This document shows positions 18,169 through 25,779 of a DNA stretch of 54,572 nucleotides, one piece after another. Location of the stretch: assembly GCA_902538085.1 (NCBI GenBank), contig CACBDV010000006.1, forward strand, positions 1 through 54,572. Reading direction: 5' to 3'. The notes beneath the pieces were generated by a model. The model made no database searches. It was not told where the DNA came from and worked only from the letters and a program-made list of their open reading frames with translations. The DNA comes from an uncultured Alphaproteobacteria bacterium. GTDB lineage: Bacteria; Pseudomonadota; Alphaproteobacteria; HIMB59. Position numbers and translations under genes: made by a program. The number at the start of each line of letters is the position of its first letter. Within the stretch, counting starts at the first letter, position 1.

Positions 18169-18867
18169 ATGTCTAAACTACAGTTAATCTATTTCAATCT
18201 TAGAGCTTTGTGTGAGGCTCCAAGGATGATGCTACATACTGCGGGTATCGAATATTCATATGAAATGGCATGGGATTATTTTAAAAAACCATGGGGTGAT
18301 GTCAAAAAAGAGGTGATTTTTCATAAATTACCTTTGCTTGTTATAGATGAGAAAATTGAAATATGGCAAAGCAATACTATCTCAAGATATATAGCTAAAC
18401 TTACAAACAATATCCCCAATAATGAGGAAATGGTAGCATATGCTGACTCTATATTTGAGTCTGCCCATGATTTATTTTTTCCTTTAAATCCAACAATAAA
18501 TGTTTGGGTTGGTGAAATGCACTTAAAGAATAAAAAAAATCTTTTAGATGAAATTTTACCCAAAGCTTTTACAAATTTTGAAAAGTTACTAAGTAAATAT
18601 GAAGGTAATTTTTTTTTAGGAGAAAGAGCATTTTATTGTGACTTTAATGTTTATCATCATGTTTCACTAGCATTGCTATTAGATGATAAAATTTTAGATA
18701 ACTTTCCAAAGTTAAAAAAATTTATGAGCGATTTTGAAAAGATTCAAGGTATTTTAGATTATCTGGAGTCAAGACCTAAACTTATTGGAATTGGTACTTG
18801 GCCAAAAGTAGTAATTGATGGTATAGAATACACATCTGGCACTAATCCCGATTACAAATATCAATAA
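18169..18867 (+). CDS. Glutathione S-transferase family protein
   Basis: A 232-residue protein with an N-terminal thioredoxin-like domain (LQLIYFNLRALCEAPRMML), a HKLPLLVID cis-Pro loop and WQSNTISRYIAKL for the glutathione gamma-glutamyl group. A helical C-terminal domain (about 90-210) follows. The NLRALCEAPR start resembles sigma-class GSTs, where Tyr8 of YFN would be catalytic. The C-terminal tail includes an extra TWPKVVIDGIEY strand. tRNA-Cys follows 21 bases downstream in the same direction. Confidence 0.88.
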   Translation: MSKLQLIYFNLRALCEAPRMMLHTAGIEYSYEMAWDYFKKPWGDVKKEVIFHKLPLLVIDEKIEIWQSNTISRYIAKLTNNIPNNEEMVAYADSIFESAHDLFFPLNPTINVWVGEMHLKNKKNLLDEILPKAFTNFEKLLSKYEGNFFLGERAFYCDFNVYHHVSLALLLDDKILDNFPKLKKFMSDFEKIQGILDYLESRPKLIGIGTWPKVVIDGIEYTSGTNPDYKYQ

Positions 18868-18888
18868 AAGTGTTATGCTAAGTTTTAT

Positions 18889-18962
18889 GGCCCGCTGGCA
18901 GATTGGTTATGCAGAGGACTGCAAATCCTTGTAGCTCGGTTCGATTCCGGGGTGGGCCTCCA
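18889..18962 (+). tRNA. tRNA-Cys (GCA)
   Basis: A complete cloverleaf. The acceptor arm GGCCCGC pairs with GTGGGCC, the anticodon GCA lies at 18921-18923 in the loop CTGCAAA, and GGTTCGATTCC forms the T arm. The discriminator is T (18959), as expected for cysteine, and CCA is encoded at 18960-18962. Its 3' end touches the stop codon of the convergent creatininase-family gene at 18963. Confidence 0.96.
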
Positions 18963-19721
18963 CTACTTCATTTCATCAATTATTTTTTTTAAAGTTCTTG
19001 ATGTAAGATCTAGAATTCTTTTTCCTTTATCTGCAGAGGATTTTGTAGGATTGCCAATTATACCTGTCTTGGATAAATCTTTTGTATTCCAAGCTCTTTT
19101 AATTGTTCTTTCATAAGAAATTATTTTTTTAGATTTAAAGTCAGATGAGAGTTTGTTTCTTTTAATTTTATTTAATTTTATCAATTCTGGATAAAGGTGG
19201 AGCATTATTGATGTTTCAAATTCACCTCCATGATATCCATAAAGTAATTCCTTTTTTGGAATAATTTTTTCAAAACCTTTAAATAAAAAATAATGTGCCT
19301 TAACAATATCGACAGCTTTATATCTACTTATAATTTCTTTAGCAGCTATATCTAAGTGACTAATTTGTCCGCCATGACTATTTAAAAAGATAAATTTTTT
19401 ATATCTACGAATACATAACTCACCAACTATGCTGATAATATAATCAATATAATTTGTAGACTTCGAAGATAGAGTGCCCTCAAAGTTATTATGCTCACTC
19501 GCTGAACCTATAGAGATATTTGGTAGAATTAAATATTTATTAAGTTTGGGATATTTCTTAACAAAAGTATTTAAAATTCCATCTAATATCAATTTATCAG
19601 TACCTGATGGAAGGTGTTCTCCATGTTGTTCTACAGATGAAAATGGGAGAATAAGTATTTTATTTTTACCTAATTTACTAATATCTGCTGATGTTAAATC
19701 GGACCAAAACTTTGATAGCAT
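18963..19721 (-). CDS. Creatininase-family amidohydrolase
   Basis: A 252-residue member of the creatininase superfamily, which also contains the FAPy deformylase ArfB and MftE. Metal-ligand blocks are EQHGEHLPSGTD (E31, H33, D42), LNSHGG (H116) and HGGEFETS (from H164). The usual Glu just after the SHGG His is not obvious. Given the GTP cyclohydrolase II and RibD homologues in the same cluster, deformylation of a formamidopyrimidine (the ArfB reaction) is the most attractive role, but this is inference. It is divergent from the BchC-like gene by 29 bases and ends flush against tRNA-Cys. Confidence 0.85.
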   Translation of the reverse strand: MLSKFWSDLTSADISKLGKNKILILPFSSVEQHGEHLPSGTDKLILDGILNTFVKKYPKLNKYLILPNISIGSASEHNNFEGTLSSKSTNYIDYIISIVGELCIRRYKKFIFLNSHGGQISHLDIAAKEIISRYKAVDIVKAHYFLFKGFEKIIPKKELLYGYHGGEFETSIMLHLYPELIKLNKIKRNKLSSDFKSKKIISYERTIKRAWNTKDLSKTGIIGNPTKSSADKGKRILDLTSRTLKKIIDEMK

Positions 19722-19750
19722 AAGTGATATTTAACATTTATATAATTATT

Positions 19751-20713
19751 ATGGAAACTTATTCTCTATGGCTTAAGAATGAAAATAAACCAATTATTAA
19801 GAAAAAAATACTAAGCTATAAAAAAAATTCTAAAACTGTTCTTGTAAAAACTCTTTATTCAGGAATTAGTAAGGGTACTGAGAGATTAGTAGCATCTGGT
19901 AATATTAGCAAAGATCAGTTCGATATAATGAAATCTCCTTTTCAAGAGGGATCTTTTTCTTTTCCAATTAAATACGGTTACATTAATGTTGGTAAAATAG
20001 TTGAAGGCCCAAAAAAATATTTAAATAAAAATACATTCTGCCTTTACCCTCATCAGTCACTATTTAAGATTGATATAAATAATGTGAATATTTTAAAAGG
20101 TAGTGGTGATATTCGAAAATATTTACTAACAGCAAATATGGAAACAGCTATTAATATCTTTTGGGATACCCAAGCAAAATTAAATAACAAAATATTGATA
20201 ATAGGGATGGGCTCTGTTGGTATTTTAACTGCATACTATTATAAATTACTAAAATTTAAAAATGTCTTTATTACTGACATAAATATTAAAAAGAAGAAAT
20301 TTGCTAATATTTTAGGACTAAAATTTATTAATTTTAAAAAAATTAAAGATTTAGATGTTATAATTAATACAACATCTAATTATGATGTATTAAACCAATC
20401 ACTAAAAAAATTAAATTTAGAGGGAAAATTTATTGAGGCTAGTTGGTATGGAAATAGAAAAGGTCATATAAATTTAGGAGGTAATTTTCACTCAAAGAGA
20501 TTAAAAATTATTGGTTCTCAAGTTTCAAATATTCCAGAATATTTATCAAAAAAATATGATTATAAAAAGAGATTGAATTTAGCAATTAATGCTTTATCTA
20601 ATAACCAACTTCTTAAATTAATAAACACTGAAAGTGACTTTAAGGATCTAGAGAAAGATTATATTTCAATATTAAATAATCCAGAAAGCGTAATGCATGC
20701 TATAAAGTATTAA
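19751..20713 (+). CDS. MDR-superfamily dehydrogenase, BchC-like, lacking catalytic zinc
   Basis: About 320 residues from the ATG at 19751. A longer ORF begins at 19724, but its extra residues (MIFNIYIII) look like translated spacer. The SGISKGTERL motif (37-46) is characteristic of the zinc-less BchC-type medium-chain dehydrogenases, and the Rossmann turn is IIGMGSVG (near 155). No GHE-type zinc ligands are seen. It is first in the four-gene rightward unit with PTPS-like, glycosyltransferase and methyltransferase genes. A bacteriochlorophyll role is unlikely since no other bch gene is present; oxidation of a sugar or side-chain hydroxyl is more likely. Confidence 0.82.
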   Translation: METYSLWLKNENKPIIKKKILSYKKNSKTVLVKTLYSGISKGTERLVASGNISKDQFDIMKSPFQEGSFSFPIKYGYINVGKIVEGPKKYLNKNTFCLYPHQSLFKIDINNVNILKGSGDIRKYLLTANMETAINIFWDTQAKLNNKILIIGMGSVGILTAYYYKLLKFKNVFITDINIKKKKFANILGLKFINFKKIKDLDVIINTTSNYDVLNQSLKKLNLEGKFIEASWYGNRKGHINLGGNFHSKRLKIIGSQVSNIPEYLSKKYDYKKRLNLAINALSNNQLLKLINTESDFKDLEKDYISILNNPESVMHAIKY

Positions 20714-20714
20714 A

Positions 20715-21122
20715 ATGTATTCAATTACTGTTCGAAATAATATTTTAATTGCTCATTCTCTCCCGGGTGAGGTTTTTGGACCAGCACAAAATATGCATGG
20801 AGCGACCTACATAGTTGACGCTGAGTTTTATGCAAAAGAGATTAATAAATATAACATTATTATGGATCTCGGGGTTGTAACAGAAATTCTCTCCGACGTA
20901 TTAAAATTTTATAGTTATAAAAATTTAGACGAAGTTGAAGAGTTTAAAAATATAATTACCTCTACGGAATTTCTTGCTAAAGATATTTTTGATAGAATAT
21001 GCGATAAATTACAAAAAGATTACTTAGAAGATTTTAACAAGTTGCATAAAATTAAAATTATTTTAACTGAGTCAAATGTAGCTTGGGCTTCTTATGAACA
21101 AGAGATCAGTAATACACAATAA
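20715..21122 (+). CDS. 6-pyruvoyl-tetrahydropterin synthase / QueD-like protein with altered active site
   Basis: A 135-residue T-fold protein. The zinc His in IAHS (H14) and the first His of the HGH motif (H28) remain, but the motif reads MHGATY, so the second zinc His is Ala30. The catalytic Cys, normally four residues before that motif, is Ala24 (GPAQNMHG). The pterin-anchoring Glu (LTES, E119) is kept. This suggests binding of a pterin-like ring without standard PTPS or QueD chemistry. It is one base after the dehydrogenase gene, and its 3' end overlaps the glycosyltransferase gene by 29 bases. Confidence 0.85.
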   Translation: MYSITVRNNILIAHSLPGEVFGPAQNMHGATYIVDAEFYAKEINKYNIIMDLGVVTEILSDVLKFYSYKNLDEVEEFKNIITSTEFLAKDIFDRICDKLQKDYLEDFNKLHKIKIILTESNVAWASYEQEISNTQ

Positions 21123-22137
21123 ATCTTATTATTTTATTTATCCGGGTAATATTAATACAAAAACAGGCGGTTACATTTATGAAAAAAATATATTAAAAAG
21201 AGCAAAAAAAATTAAATTTAATTTAAATGCTATCAAACTTGCTAACAGCTTTCCCTTTCCTAAAGAAAATGACTTAAAAAATCTAAAAAAAACTTTAGAA
21301 AAATTACCTGATAATTCAGTTCTAATTTTTGACGGATTAGTTTTTGAGTGTATTGATAGTATAATTAACTATTTAGATAGATTTGTAGTAATAGCTCTTA
21401 TACACCACCCTCTTTATCTAGAATTTAATGGTAATCAAAGTCAATTTTTTCTTAAGAACGCTAAAAAATTATATAAGAAAACGAAAAAAATAATTGTAAC
21501 TTCAAATGATACAAAACAACTAATTTTTGAAAAATTTAAAATTAATAAGCGAAAAATTCAAGTTGTAGAGCCTGGAATAGAAAAATTAAAAAAATATAAA
21601 TTAAAAAGGGATAAAAATATAAATTTACTATCTGTGGGAAGTATTATTGAGAGAAAAAATTATCATTATCTGTTAAACGAATTAAGATACATGGATAAAA
21701 TAAAATTAAATATTGTAGGAGATATAACTAGAGAGAGTAAATACTATAATAGATTACTAAAAATTATAAGTAATTATAGATTAAGTAAAAAAGTTAAGTT
21801 TCATAGTAATGTATCGACTAATTTATTATCAAAACTATATTCTAAGTGTGACTTCTATGTATCAGTAAGCAAATATGAAGGTTTTGGTATGTCACTTGCT
21901 AATGCCCTTCAACTCAAAAAAATGATTATTGCATATAAAACTAAAACAATTATGAGTACTCTAAAAAAGGATGGAATTATCTACTTAAATAATTTCAAAG
22001 AAAAAAGTTTATCAAAATTAATTACTAAAAATGCATTTAATTCAGATTTATCAAAAAAATTATCACAAAATAAGAGAAAATTTTTAACACCAATACAATC
22101 TGGGGATCTTTTTATCAAGATAATAAAAGATGCATAA
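21094..22137 (+). CDS. GT4-family glycosyltransferase
   Basis: A 347-residue GT-B fold enzyme. The N-terminal YFIYPGNINTKTGGYIYEKN holds the glycine-rich acceptor loop. VEPGIEK, SVGSIIERKNYHYLL and the C-terminal KYEGFGMSLANALQ (E-x7-E nucleotide-sugar region) are typical GT4 signatures. The start at 21094 makes a 29-base overlap with the PTPS-like gene; it is the only ATG giving an intact first strand. It probably attaches a sugar to the pterin-like product of the cluster. The next gene overlaps by 8 bases. Confidence 0.87.
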   Translation: MNKRSVIHNKSYYFIYPGNINTKTGGYIYEKNILKRAKKIKFNLNAIKLANSFPFPKENDLKNLKKTLEKLPDNSVLIFDGLVFECIDSIINYLDRFVVIALIHHPLYLEFNGNQSQFFLKNAKKLYKKTKKIIVTSNDTKQLIFEKFKINKRKIQVVEPGIEKLKKYKLKRDKNINLLSVGSIIERKNYHYLLNELRYMDKIKLNIVGDITRESKYYNRLLKIISNYRLSKKVKFHSNVSTNLLSKLYSKCDFYVSVSKYEGFGMSLANALQLKKMIIAYKTKTIMSTLKKDGIIYLNNFKEKSLSKLITKNAFNSDLSKKLSQNKRKFLTPIQSGDLFIKIIKDA

Positions 22138-22918
22138 ATTTAATAATGATTGGCTATTTCTTCGTGAGAAAATTGATAAAGTTTCAAGAAATAAAAAAAT
22201 TATAGAAAAAATTAATAAATATTTTCAAGACTACAAAATATTGTCTATCGCTGATTTAGGTTGTGGAACAGGTTCCAACTATAGATATTTGTCCCCTAAA
22301 CTTAAAAAAAGGCAATCATGGGATATGATAGACATATCATTTGAGTCAATTAAAGAATTTAAGAAAAAAACAAATAATAAGAATAAAATTATAAATATAA
22401 ATTATAAAAAATTTGATTTAATCAAAAATATAAAAAGTTTTAAATTCGAAAAATACGATATTATTACAGGATCTGCGTATTTAGATATAATGCCAAAAAA
22501 TTGGTATATAGAATTTAAAAAACAAAATCTAAATACAAAAGTTATATATTTTTCGATTAATTATGATGGATTTTTTAAATTCCACCCAAAACATAATGAT
22601 GATCAATACGTTTTAAATCTATTTAATAAAGATCAGGAGTCAGATAAAGGTATTGGGCAAAAAGCAGTTGGTAAAAACTGTAGTCAAATAATTAATAAAT
22701 TGTTTTCTAAGTCACACAAAACATTTGTTTTTGACTCGAGTTGGGATGTATCAAAGAATAAAAAATTTCAAAATATGTTTTTAGATTTTTGTGAAAATGT
22801 ACTTGAAAAAAATAAGATATCATTAGATAGGTGGTTAGATTTTAGAAGGGAAAATATTAAAAAAAATAAATCAAAATTTTTTCTAAGAAATAAAGATTTT
22901 TTAGCTTTAAAACTCTAA
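22130..22918 (+). CDS. Class I SAM-dependent methyltransferase
   Basis: A 262-residue methyltransferase. Motif I is IADLGCGTGSNYRYL (from about residue 40), followed by the acidic SWDMIDIS strand and a DIITGSAYLDIMP motif IV region. The N-terminal WLFLREKIDKVSRNK is a distinctive lead-in that I associate with methyltransferases found next to this glycosyltransferase type. Last of the rightward four-gene unit, it overlaps the glycosyltransferase by 8 bases and the convergent RibD-like gene by 12. Probably methylates the cluster product or its sugar. Confidence 0.85.
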   Translation: MHKFNNDWLFLREKIDKVSRNKKIIEKINKYFQDYKILSIADLGCGTGSNYRYLSPKLKKRQSWDMIDISFESIKEFKKKTNNKNKIININYKKFDLIKNIKSFKFEKYDIITGSAYLDIMPKNWYIEFKKQNLNTKVIYFSINYDGFFKFHPKHNDDQYVLNLFNKDQESDKGIGQKAVGKNCSQIINKLFSKSHKTFVFDSSWDVSKNKKFQNMFLDFCENVLEKNKISLDRWLDFRRENIKKNKSKFFLRNKDFLALKL

Positions 22919-23737
22919 GCTTACTATCATTTCTTCGCCAAATTTATAAATTTTATTTTTTGTTCTAATAACTTTTTTTAAATTTGTTATAGGTTTTATA
23001 TTTATAGAATTAATACCAGAACCAATAATTGTAGGTGCAATTATAAATTGCATAATATCTAATAATTTATTCTCAAGAAATTTAGATATAGTTTTAGAAC
23101 CACCTTCTACTAATACGAACTTAAAACCTAAATTATTTATATGTTTGTATATAAGATTTGTGAAATTTCTTTCAGGTAATTTATAAATTTGTGTATTATT
23201 TAAATTCTTTTTAATATTAGAGTGTGTGAATATGATATTTGAAAAACCATCTTTAAATATTTGATAGTTATTTGTTAATTTTAGTGACGGATCTATAATT
23301 ATCCTCTGAGGATTTGAGCCCTTAATTGCTCTTGTAGTGAGCAAGGGATTATCTTTTTTTATTGTATTTACACCAACTATAACTGCATCACACACTGAAC
23401 GAAGACTATGAAGGTATGAAATACTATTTTTATCATTAATGTAATGAGAATTGCCGTTTAAAAGTGCAATTTTACCGTCTAAGCTTTGTCCAATTTGACC
23501 GATATAAAATTTTTTTTTTATCATCAATATTGGTAACAAAATTTGTGCTATTTCATTTATTTTTTTTTCAATCTTACAATTAAAATTAACGCCATTTTTA
23601 TCAATTAAAATATGATTGGTTTTAGAATGTTGACTAAGTACAAACGATTTGTTAATTAAATCAATTCTTAAGATATTTGATTTTTTTTGTTTTTTTACAA
23701 ATTCAAATAGTGAAGAAATATTATGCTTTGTTATCAT
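22907..23737 (-). CDS. RibD reductase-domain protein without deaminase domain
   Basis: A 276-residue protein. Residues about 77-276 match the RibD C-terminal reductase: QSLDGKIA, YLHSLRSVCDAVIVGVNTI, KDNPLLTTR, NPQRIIIDP and LVEGGSKTISKFL. The zinc deaminase domain of full RibD is absent; in its place are about 75 residues with no motif I recognise. It would reduce a ribosylamino-pyrimidine (or pterin) with NADPH. The deaminase loss argues against housekeeping riboflavin synthesis. It is divergent from the GTP cyclohydrolase II-like gene by 41 bases. Confidence 0.87.
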   Translation of the reverse strand: MITKHNISSLFEFVKKQKKSNILRIDLINKSFVLSQHSKTNHILIDKNGVNFNCKIEKKINEIAQILLPILMIKKKFYIGQIGQSLDGKIALLNGNSHYINDKNSISYLHSLRSVCDAVIVGVNTIKKDNPLLTTRAIKGSNPQRIIIDPSLKLTNNYQIFKDGFSNIIFTHSNIKKNLNNTQIYKLPERNFTNLIYKHINNLGFKFVLVEGGSKTISKFLENKLLDIMQFIIAPTIIGSGINSINIKPITNLKKVIRTKNKIYKFGEEMIVSLEF

Positions 23738-23778
23738 TTTTCATCTGTATCAAGTACTATTGAGTATATATATAGTCT
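23738..23778. promoter_or_regulatory. Divergent promoter region of ribD-like and ribA-like genes
   Basis: The 41 bases between the two divergent start codons are the only non-coding sequence available to start both genes. They hold a TATATATATAG run usable as a -10 element in either direction. A shared control point is plausible; no operator or riboswitch such as the FMN element fits in this space. Confidence 0.35.
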
Positions 23779-24897
23779 ATGAGTTTAAAATCAAATTTTG
23801 GCACATTTATTGATAGAGCTATCAATGAGCTTAGAACCGGAAGACCAATAGTTATTAAAGAAAATAAAAATTATTGGATGTTCTTTAATATTGAACATTC
23901 GGACAATAAAATTCTAAATCAATTCAATCAATACCTACAAAAAGACAAATATCTTTTAATTACAAAACAAAAAGCAAAATCAATATTTGAAAATAAAGTA
24001 TCAACAAATATTTATTTAAAAATAAATGAAAAAATATCAAACAAATCTTTATTAAGTTTATTCATTAACCCTTTATCTGATCAAAATAAAATATTATTTA
24101 AAGATGAGCCTTATATCAAAAGTAAAGACTTCCATAATGTCTGTTTAGATATAGCCAAAAATGCGAAGGTAATACCGTCACTTGTATTTAAAAAAATTAA
24201 TTCTAAATACTATAAAAATATTGATAATCTAATATTACAACTTGGTCTATTAAGATTTAACCATAAAGAGTTAAAAAATCAGAATAAATTTATAACTAAT
24301 AGTATCAGATTAGTTTCAAGTGCAAATGTGCCCTTACCAAATGTTGCATCTACTACTTTTAATATTTTTAAGTCATATATTGGTGCTAGAAGACATATCG
24401 CGATCATAATTAAACCAAAAAATTTAAAACAACCAACAAATCTTAGAATTCACTCAGCTTGTTTTACTGGGGATATATTTCACTCTAGAAAATGCGATTG
24501 CGGAGAACAATTAAATAACTCTTTAAACTATATGGTTAAAAATAAAGGAGGTATTATCCTTTATTTAGATCAAGAAGGGAGAGGTATAGGGTTAGCCAAT
24601 AAAATGAGGGCATATTCTCTTCAGTCAAAAGGCTTGGATACTATTGATGCTGATCACAACATAGGTTTTTTAGATGATGAAAGAGATTTTAATATTGCCG
24701 CTAAGATACTTAAGTTATTAAAAGTAAATAAAGTCAATATTATCACAAATAATTTTACAAAAGTCTCTTCTCTTAAAAAAGCTGGTATTAAAATTGCCAA
24801 GCAAATAAATACAAAACCTACAATTAACAAATTTAATAAGAATTATTTTAAAACAAGAGTAAAAAAAACAGGTTACGGTTTTAAAAATTTAGACTAA
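23779..24897 (+). CDS. GTP cyclohydrolase II with degenerate RibB-like N-terminal domain
   Basis: A 372-residue protein. Residues about 170-372 are a GTP cyclohydrolase II domain with intact zinc cysteines C228, C239 and C241 (HSACFTGDIFHSRKCDCGEQL region) and DQEGRGIGL (264-272). The N-terminal 160 residues align in outline with DHBP synthase (RAINELRTGRPIVI), but the acidic DDEDRENEGD metal site is gone, so that activity is probably lost. It would open GTP to a pyrimidine with formate loss. Retention of only the GCH2 half fits a dedicated pathway rather than riboflavin synthesis. Confidence 0.88.
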   Translation: MSLKSNFGTFIDRAINELRTGRPIVIKENKNYWMFFNIEHSDNKILNQFNQYLQKDKYLLITKQKAKSIFENKVSTNIYLKINEKISNKSLLSLFINPLSDQNKILFKDEPYIKSKDFHNVCLDIAKNAKVIPSLVFKKINSKYYKNIDNLILQLGLLRFNHKELKNQNKFITNSIRLVSSANVPLPNVASTTFNIFKSYIGARRHIAIIIKPKNLKQPTNLRIHSACFTGDIFHSRKCDCGEQLNNSLNYMVKNKGGIILYLDQEGRGIGLANKMRAYSLQSKGLDTIDADHNIGFLDDERDFNIAAKILKLLKVNKVNIITNNFTKVSSLKKAGIKIAKQINTKPTINKFNKNYFKTRVKKTGYGFKNLD

Positions 24898-24900
24898 ATT

Positions 24901-25140
24901 TTAGTCAAAGTCTCCTCGTTCTAATCTATCTTCGTATTCATTGGAGGACTCGGAAATAGTATTAAGCTGTTTTTTAGTCATAATTTTTAGAGTTTTTTTT
25001 ATAGCAAGTTGGTAAGTATGTAACTTTTCAACAATATTTCTTTCGCTGGTGTTTCTCATCATTTGACTTAGGGCTCTATTTAGCTCAGTAAGTCTGCCTA
25101 ACAGCGTATTATCATCATTATTATCATCATCGTAATACAT
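24901..25140 (-). CDS. Small protein of unknown function
   Basis: A 79-residue soluble protein that I do not recognise. It opens with an acidic, Asp/Asn-rich tail (MYYDDDNNDDN), followed by a mostly helical middle (LLGRLTELNRALSQMM) and a basic KKTLKIMTKKQ segment, and ends acidic. The pattern could be a helical hairpin or coiled coil. It converges with the GTP cyclohydrolase II-like gene, three bases apart. Its length and codon use are like those of its neighbours, so it is probably real, but there is no functional clue. Confidence 0.6.
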   Translation of the reverse strand: MYYDDDNNDDNTLLGRLTELNRALSQMMRNTSERNIVEKLHTYQLAIKKTLKIMTKKQLNTISESSNEYEDRLERGDFD

Positions 25141-25184
25141 TATTTAATATTATAATAATTTTGGAGATCATAAATAAAATAATT

Positions 25185-25216
25185 AAATAAATCGCTTAAC
25201 GATTTATTTTTTTTTT
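25185..25216. terminator. Hairpin terminator, possibly bidirectional
   Basis: AAATAAATCG (25185-25194) pairs perfectly with CGATTTATTT (25200-25209) across a 5-base loop, a 10-bp stem. On the plus strand it runs into a tract of ten T (25207-25216). On the minus strand the downstream side is also T-rich. It overlaps the stop of the 33-residue ORF and would end the leftward CMD-gene transcript. Confidence 0.6.
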
Positions 25217-25305
25217 CTATAAAATAATAATCCAATTATAATTATCCCAATACCTATAATCATTAGAAGTTCACCTGCATTCCAAAACCATATTAAGAAT
25301 TCCAT
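25204..25305 (-). CDS. 33-residue single-pass membrane protein
   Basis: The frame from ATG 25305 encodes MEFLIWFWNAGELLM, an Ile/Gly-rich helix of about 14 residues, then LLFYRKKK. It reads as one membrane helix with a positive C-terminal (inside) tail. It begins four bases after the stop of the CMD-family gene, in the same direction, and ends inside a strong hairpin terminator, which suits the last gene of an operon. I do not recognise the family. Confidence 0.5.
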   Translation of the reverse strand: MEFLIWFWNAGELLMIIGIGIIIIGLLFYRKKK

Positions 25306-25309
25306 TGAG

Positions 25310-25717
25310 TTATTTTTCTATGTCTTCATCAAATATTTCATCTATTGGCACTTGTATACTATTGACCAGTTGATTTGTTTTTGCTGCAAGAGCTACAATA
25401 TTTAAAAATTCTGAATGTTCGTCTTCAGTCATCCCAAGTTTTTTTGCTGCAGCTGTGTGTGAATGTGTGCAATACGAGCAATTATTTGTTATAGAAACTG
25501 CCATATAAATCATTTCTTTAGTTTTATTTGGAATTATGGTTTGTTTAACCATTAAATCTTTAACATCACTCCAAACATTTTTTAGTAATTGAGGGTCGAA
25601 TGCTAAATATTTCCAAAAATTACCTATATAAGTTGTGTTTCTTGATTGTTTAATATCTTCATAGACTTCCTTTATAATTGGATGATTATCATCATCAGTT
25701 ATTTTAATTGTGCTCAC
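25310..25717 (-). CDS. Carboxymuconolactone decarboxylase / AhpD-like protein
   Basis: A 135-residue CMD-fold protein with the redox motif CSYC (C80, C83) and the following His (H87, in CTHSHTAAAKKLG), as in AhpD-type alkylhydroperoxidases. This pattern indicates peroxidase or disulfide chemistry rather than lactone decarboxylation. The all-helical context (NKTKEMIYMAVSITN) is typical. A possible 33-residue membrane protein follows in the same unit. The gene is divergent from the MFS permease by 62 bases. Confidence 0.85.
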   Translation of the reverse strand: MSTIKITDDDNHPIIKEVYEDIKQSRNTTYIGNFWKYLAFDPQLLKNVWSDVKDLMVKQTIIPNKTKEMIYMAVSITNNCSYCTHSHTAAAKKLGMTEDEHSEFLNIVALAAKTNQLVNSIQVPIDEIFDEDIEK

Positions 25718-25779
25718 CAGTCGTCCCTTTCTTTATTATAATTGATATATAGTCATTAAATCATAATATCCCTCTTGTT

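Larger units (their letters stand above)
18963..24897. other. Putative GTP-derived pterin/pyrimidine metabolite biosynthesis cluster
   Basis: Seven genes form this block: creatininase family, BchC-like dehydrogenase, PTPS-like, GT4 glycosyltransferase, SAM methyltransferase, RibD reductase domain, and GTP cyclohydrolase II with degenerate RibB part. Transcription units alternate (left, right x4, left, right), the divergent pairs are separated by only 29 and 41 bases, and genes in the four-gene unit overlap or nearly touch. From memory the same set of families recurs together in other alphaproteobacteria, which I could not check here. The set suggests ring opening of GTP, reduction or deformylation, then glycosylation and methylation of the product. 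Confidence 0.65.
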
